From Coprobacillus sp. CAG:826 (GTDB lineage Bacteria > Bacillota_I > Bacilli_A > RFN20 > CAG-826), in the NCBI GenBank assembly GCA_000437235.1, contig FR897034.1, forward strand, positions 1 to 15,771: 15,771 nucleotides of DNA, written 5' to 3'. Shown in pieces: positions 15,249 to 15,771 of this stretch. The notes beneath the pieces were generated by a model. That model was given only the letters and a program-made list of their open reading frames with translations, searched no databases and was not told the origin of the DNA. The stretch's first letter is position 1; each line of letters starts with the position of its first letter. The position numbers and the translations under genes are program-made.

Positions 15249-15257
15249 ATTATAACA
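15249..15257 (-). promoter_or_regulatory. Extended -10 promoter of the alaS operon
   Basis: On the minus strand TGTTATAAT is a perfect extended -10 element (TG, one base, TATAAT). The -35 position 17 bases upstream is poor, as is common for this promoter type. Transcription would begin near 15242, just before the T-box stem I. Confidence 0.75.
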
Positions 15258-15320
15258 TAGTTTCTTATAAAAATATCTCATGAATTATATTTTTTTATAG
15301 AAAAATTAATTCTTCTTACC

Positions 15321-15349
15321 TTGTGAAATGAAGAAACGCATTGTATGAT
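15321..15349 (+). promoter_or_regulatory. Promoter of the small unknown gene
   Basis: TTGTGA (15321-15326), a 17-base spacer, then TATGAT (15344-15349), about 30 bases before the chosen ATG. It is divergent from the alaS promoter with about 70 bases between the two. Confidence 0.7.
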
Positions 15350-15381
15350 GATATTGTAAGATGCTGAAAGGTGAGATGAAT

Positions 15382-15642
15382 ATGGAAAATATAAAGTTTT
15401 ATACAAATCAAGAAGAAGACTTTTTATTAGCGTATGAAAAAGATACTGGATTTTTTGCTACCTATGCTTTAAAAAAAGAAAAATGGGAATATTCTAACCT
15501 CTCTTTTTCTCAATACATGCATGATTTGGATTTTCATTCTATTCATGAAGAAAAAGCCTTTGAACTAACAAAAGGAAATATGCCCAATGAACTATATCAG
15601 GAATTTCTTAATATACTTAAAGAAAATAGAAAAGGATTATAA
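15382..15642 (+). CDS. Small hypothetical protein, family not recognised
   Basis: 86 residues from the ATG at 15382, for which AAAGGTGAG lies at a good distance; in-frame ATGs at 15361 and 15376 are possible but badly placed for that site. The product is soluble, acidic and aromatic-rich (ENIKFYTNQEEDFLLAYEK at the start; NLSFSQYMHDLDF in the middle; ELYQEFLNILKENRKGL at the end), with no membrane segment or signal peptide. A good promoter, ribosome site and sensible composition make it a real gene. It stands alone, divergent from alaS. No function can be proposed. No clear terminator follows it. Confidence 0.75.
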   Translation: MENIKFYTNQEEDFLLAYEKDTGFFATYALKKEKWEYSNLSFSQYMHDLDFHSIHEEKAFELTKGNMPNELYQEFLNILKENRKGL

Positions 15643-15726
15643 AAAAGTATAATGAATTCTTTTAAAAATAGAACTGGAAATTGATGAAAATTGGATAAAA
15701 ATTAAAACTATTTTTTTTAAAATTTA

Positions 15727-15755
15727 TTGATAAACCATTGCTAATTTCATATAAT
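15727..15755 (+). promoter_or_regulatory. Strong promoter reading out of the window
   Basis: TTGATA (15727-15732), a 17-base spacer, and a perfect TATAAT (15750-15755). Transcription would start near 15762, 10 bases before the window ends, so the gene or RNA it drives lies beyond the edge. Confidence 0.75.
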
Positions 15756-15771
15756 ATAAGTGGTAGAAGCC

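Overview
The window is low-GC DNA with Bacillota-type signals: strong AAGGAGG-like ribosome binding sites, a T-box leader on alaS, a pyrG leader with a GGGC start and attenuator, and the conserved alaS–ruvX–DUF1292 order. Trp is TGG throughout the genes I translated, so the code looks standard. The gene set would fit Erysipelotrichia or a related lineage, but the sequence does not fix the taxon. No tRNA, rRNA, CRISPR array, transposase or integrase was seen.

Positions 1-2520 (minus strand) hold an accessory, phage-flavoured cassette. In transcription order it has a small membrane/coiled-coil protein, a holin of the Hol44-like type, a protein with a C-terminal minimal nucleotidyltransferase domain, and the start of a large protein that runs off the window. 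That last protein has no signal peptide and resembles the N-terminal part of WapA/RHS (YD-repeat, DNRLRE-type) proteins. The combination suggests a holin-assisted release system for a large protein, comparable in logic to TcdE and clostridial toxins. This is an inference and the main lead of the window.

Positions 2572-7082 hold a two-gene heterodimeric ABC exporter (minus strand, with its own terminator) and a divergent LysR-type regulator. The exporter has one canonical and one degenerate ATP site, split across the subunits as in the LmrCD/BmrCD/TM287-288 type.

Positions 7086-8860 hold pyrG (CTP synthase). Its leader has the hallmarks of CTP-sensing control by reiterative transcription: a promoter, a GGGC start and a terminator whose upstream arm contains CCCC. 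Positions 8945-10372 hold a stand-alone AAA_14/DUF4143 ATPase. Its promoter region carries three identical 14-bp repeats exactly 33 bp apart, which look like operators.

Positions 10404-15257 hold housekeeping genes on the minus strand: the T-box-controlled alaS–ruvX–DUF1292 operon, a terminator, and an M24 metallopeptidase immediately downstream with its own terminator. Positions 15321-15771 hold a small unrecognised plus-strand gene with a good promoter, then a second strong promoter firing out of the window.
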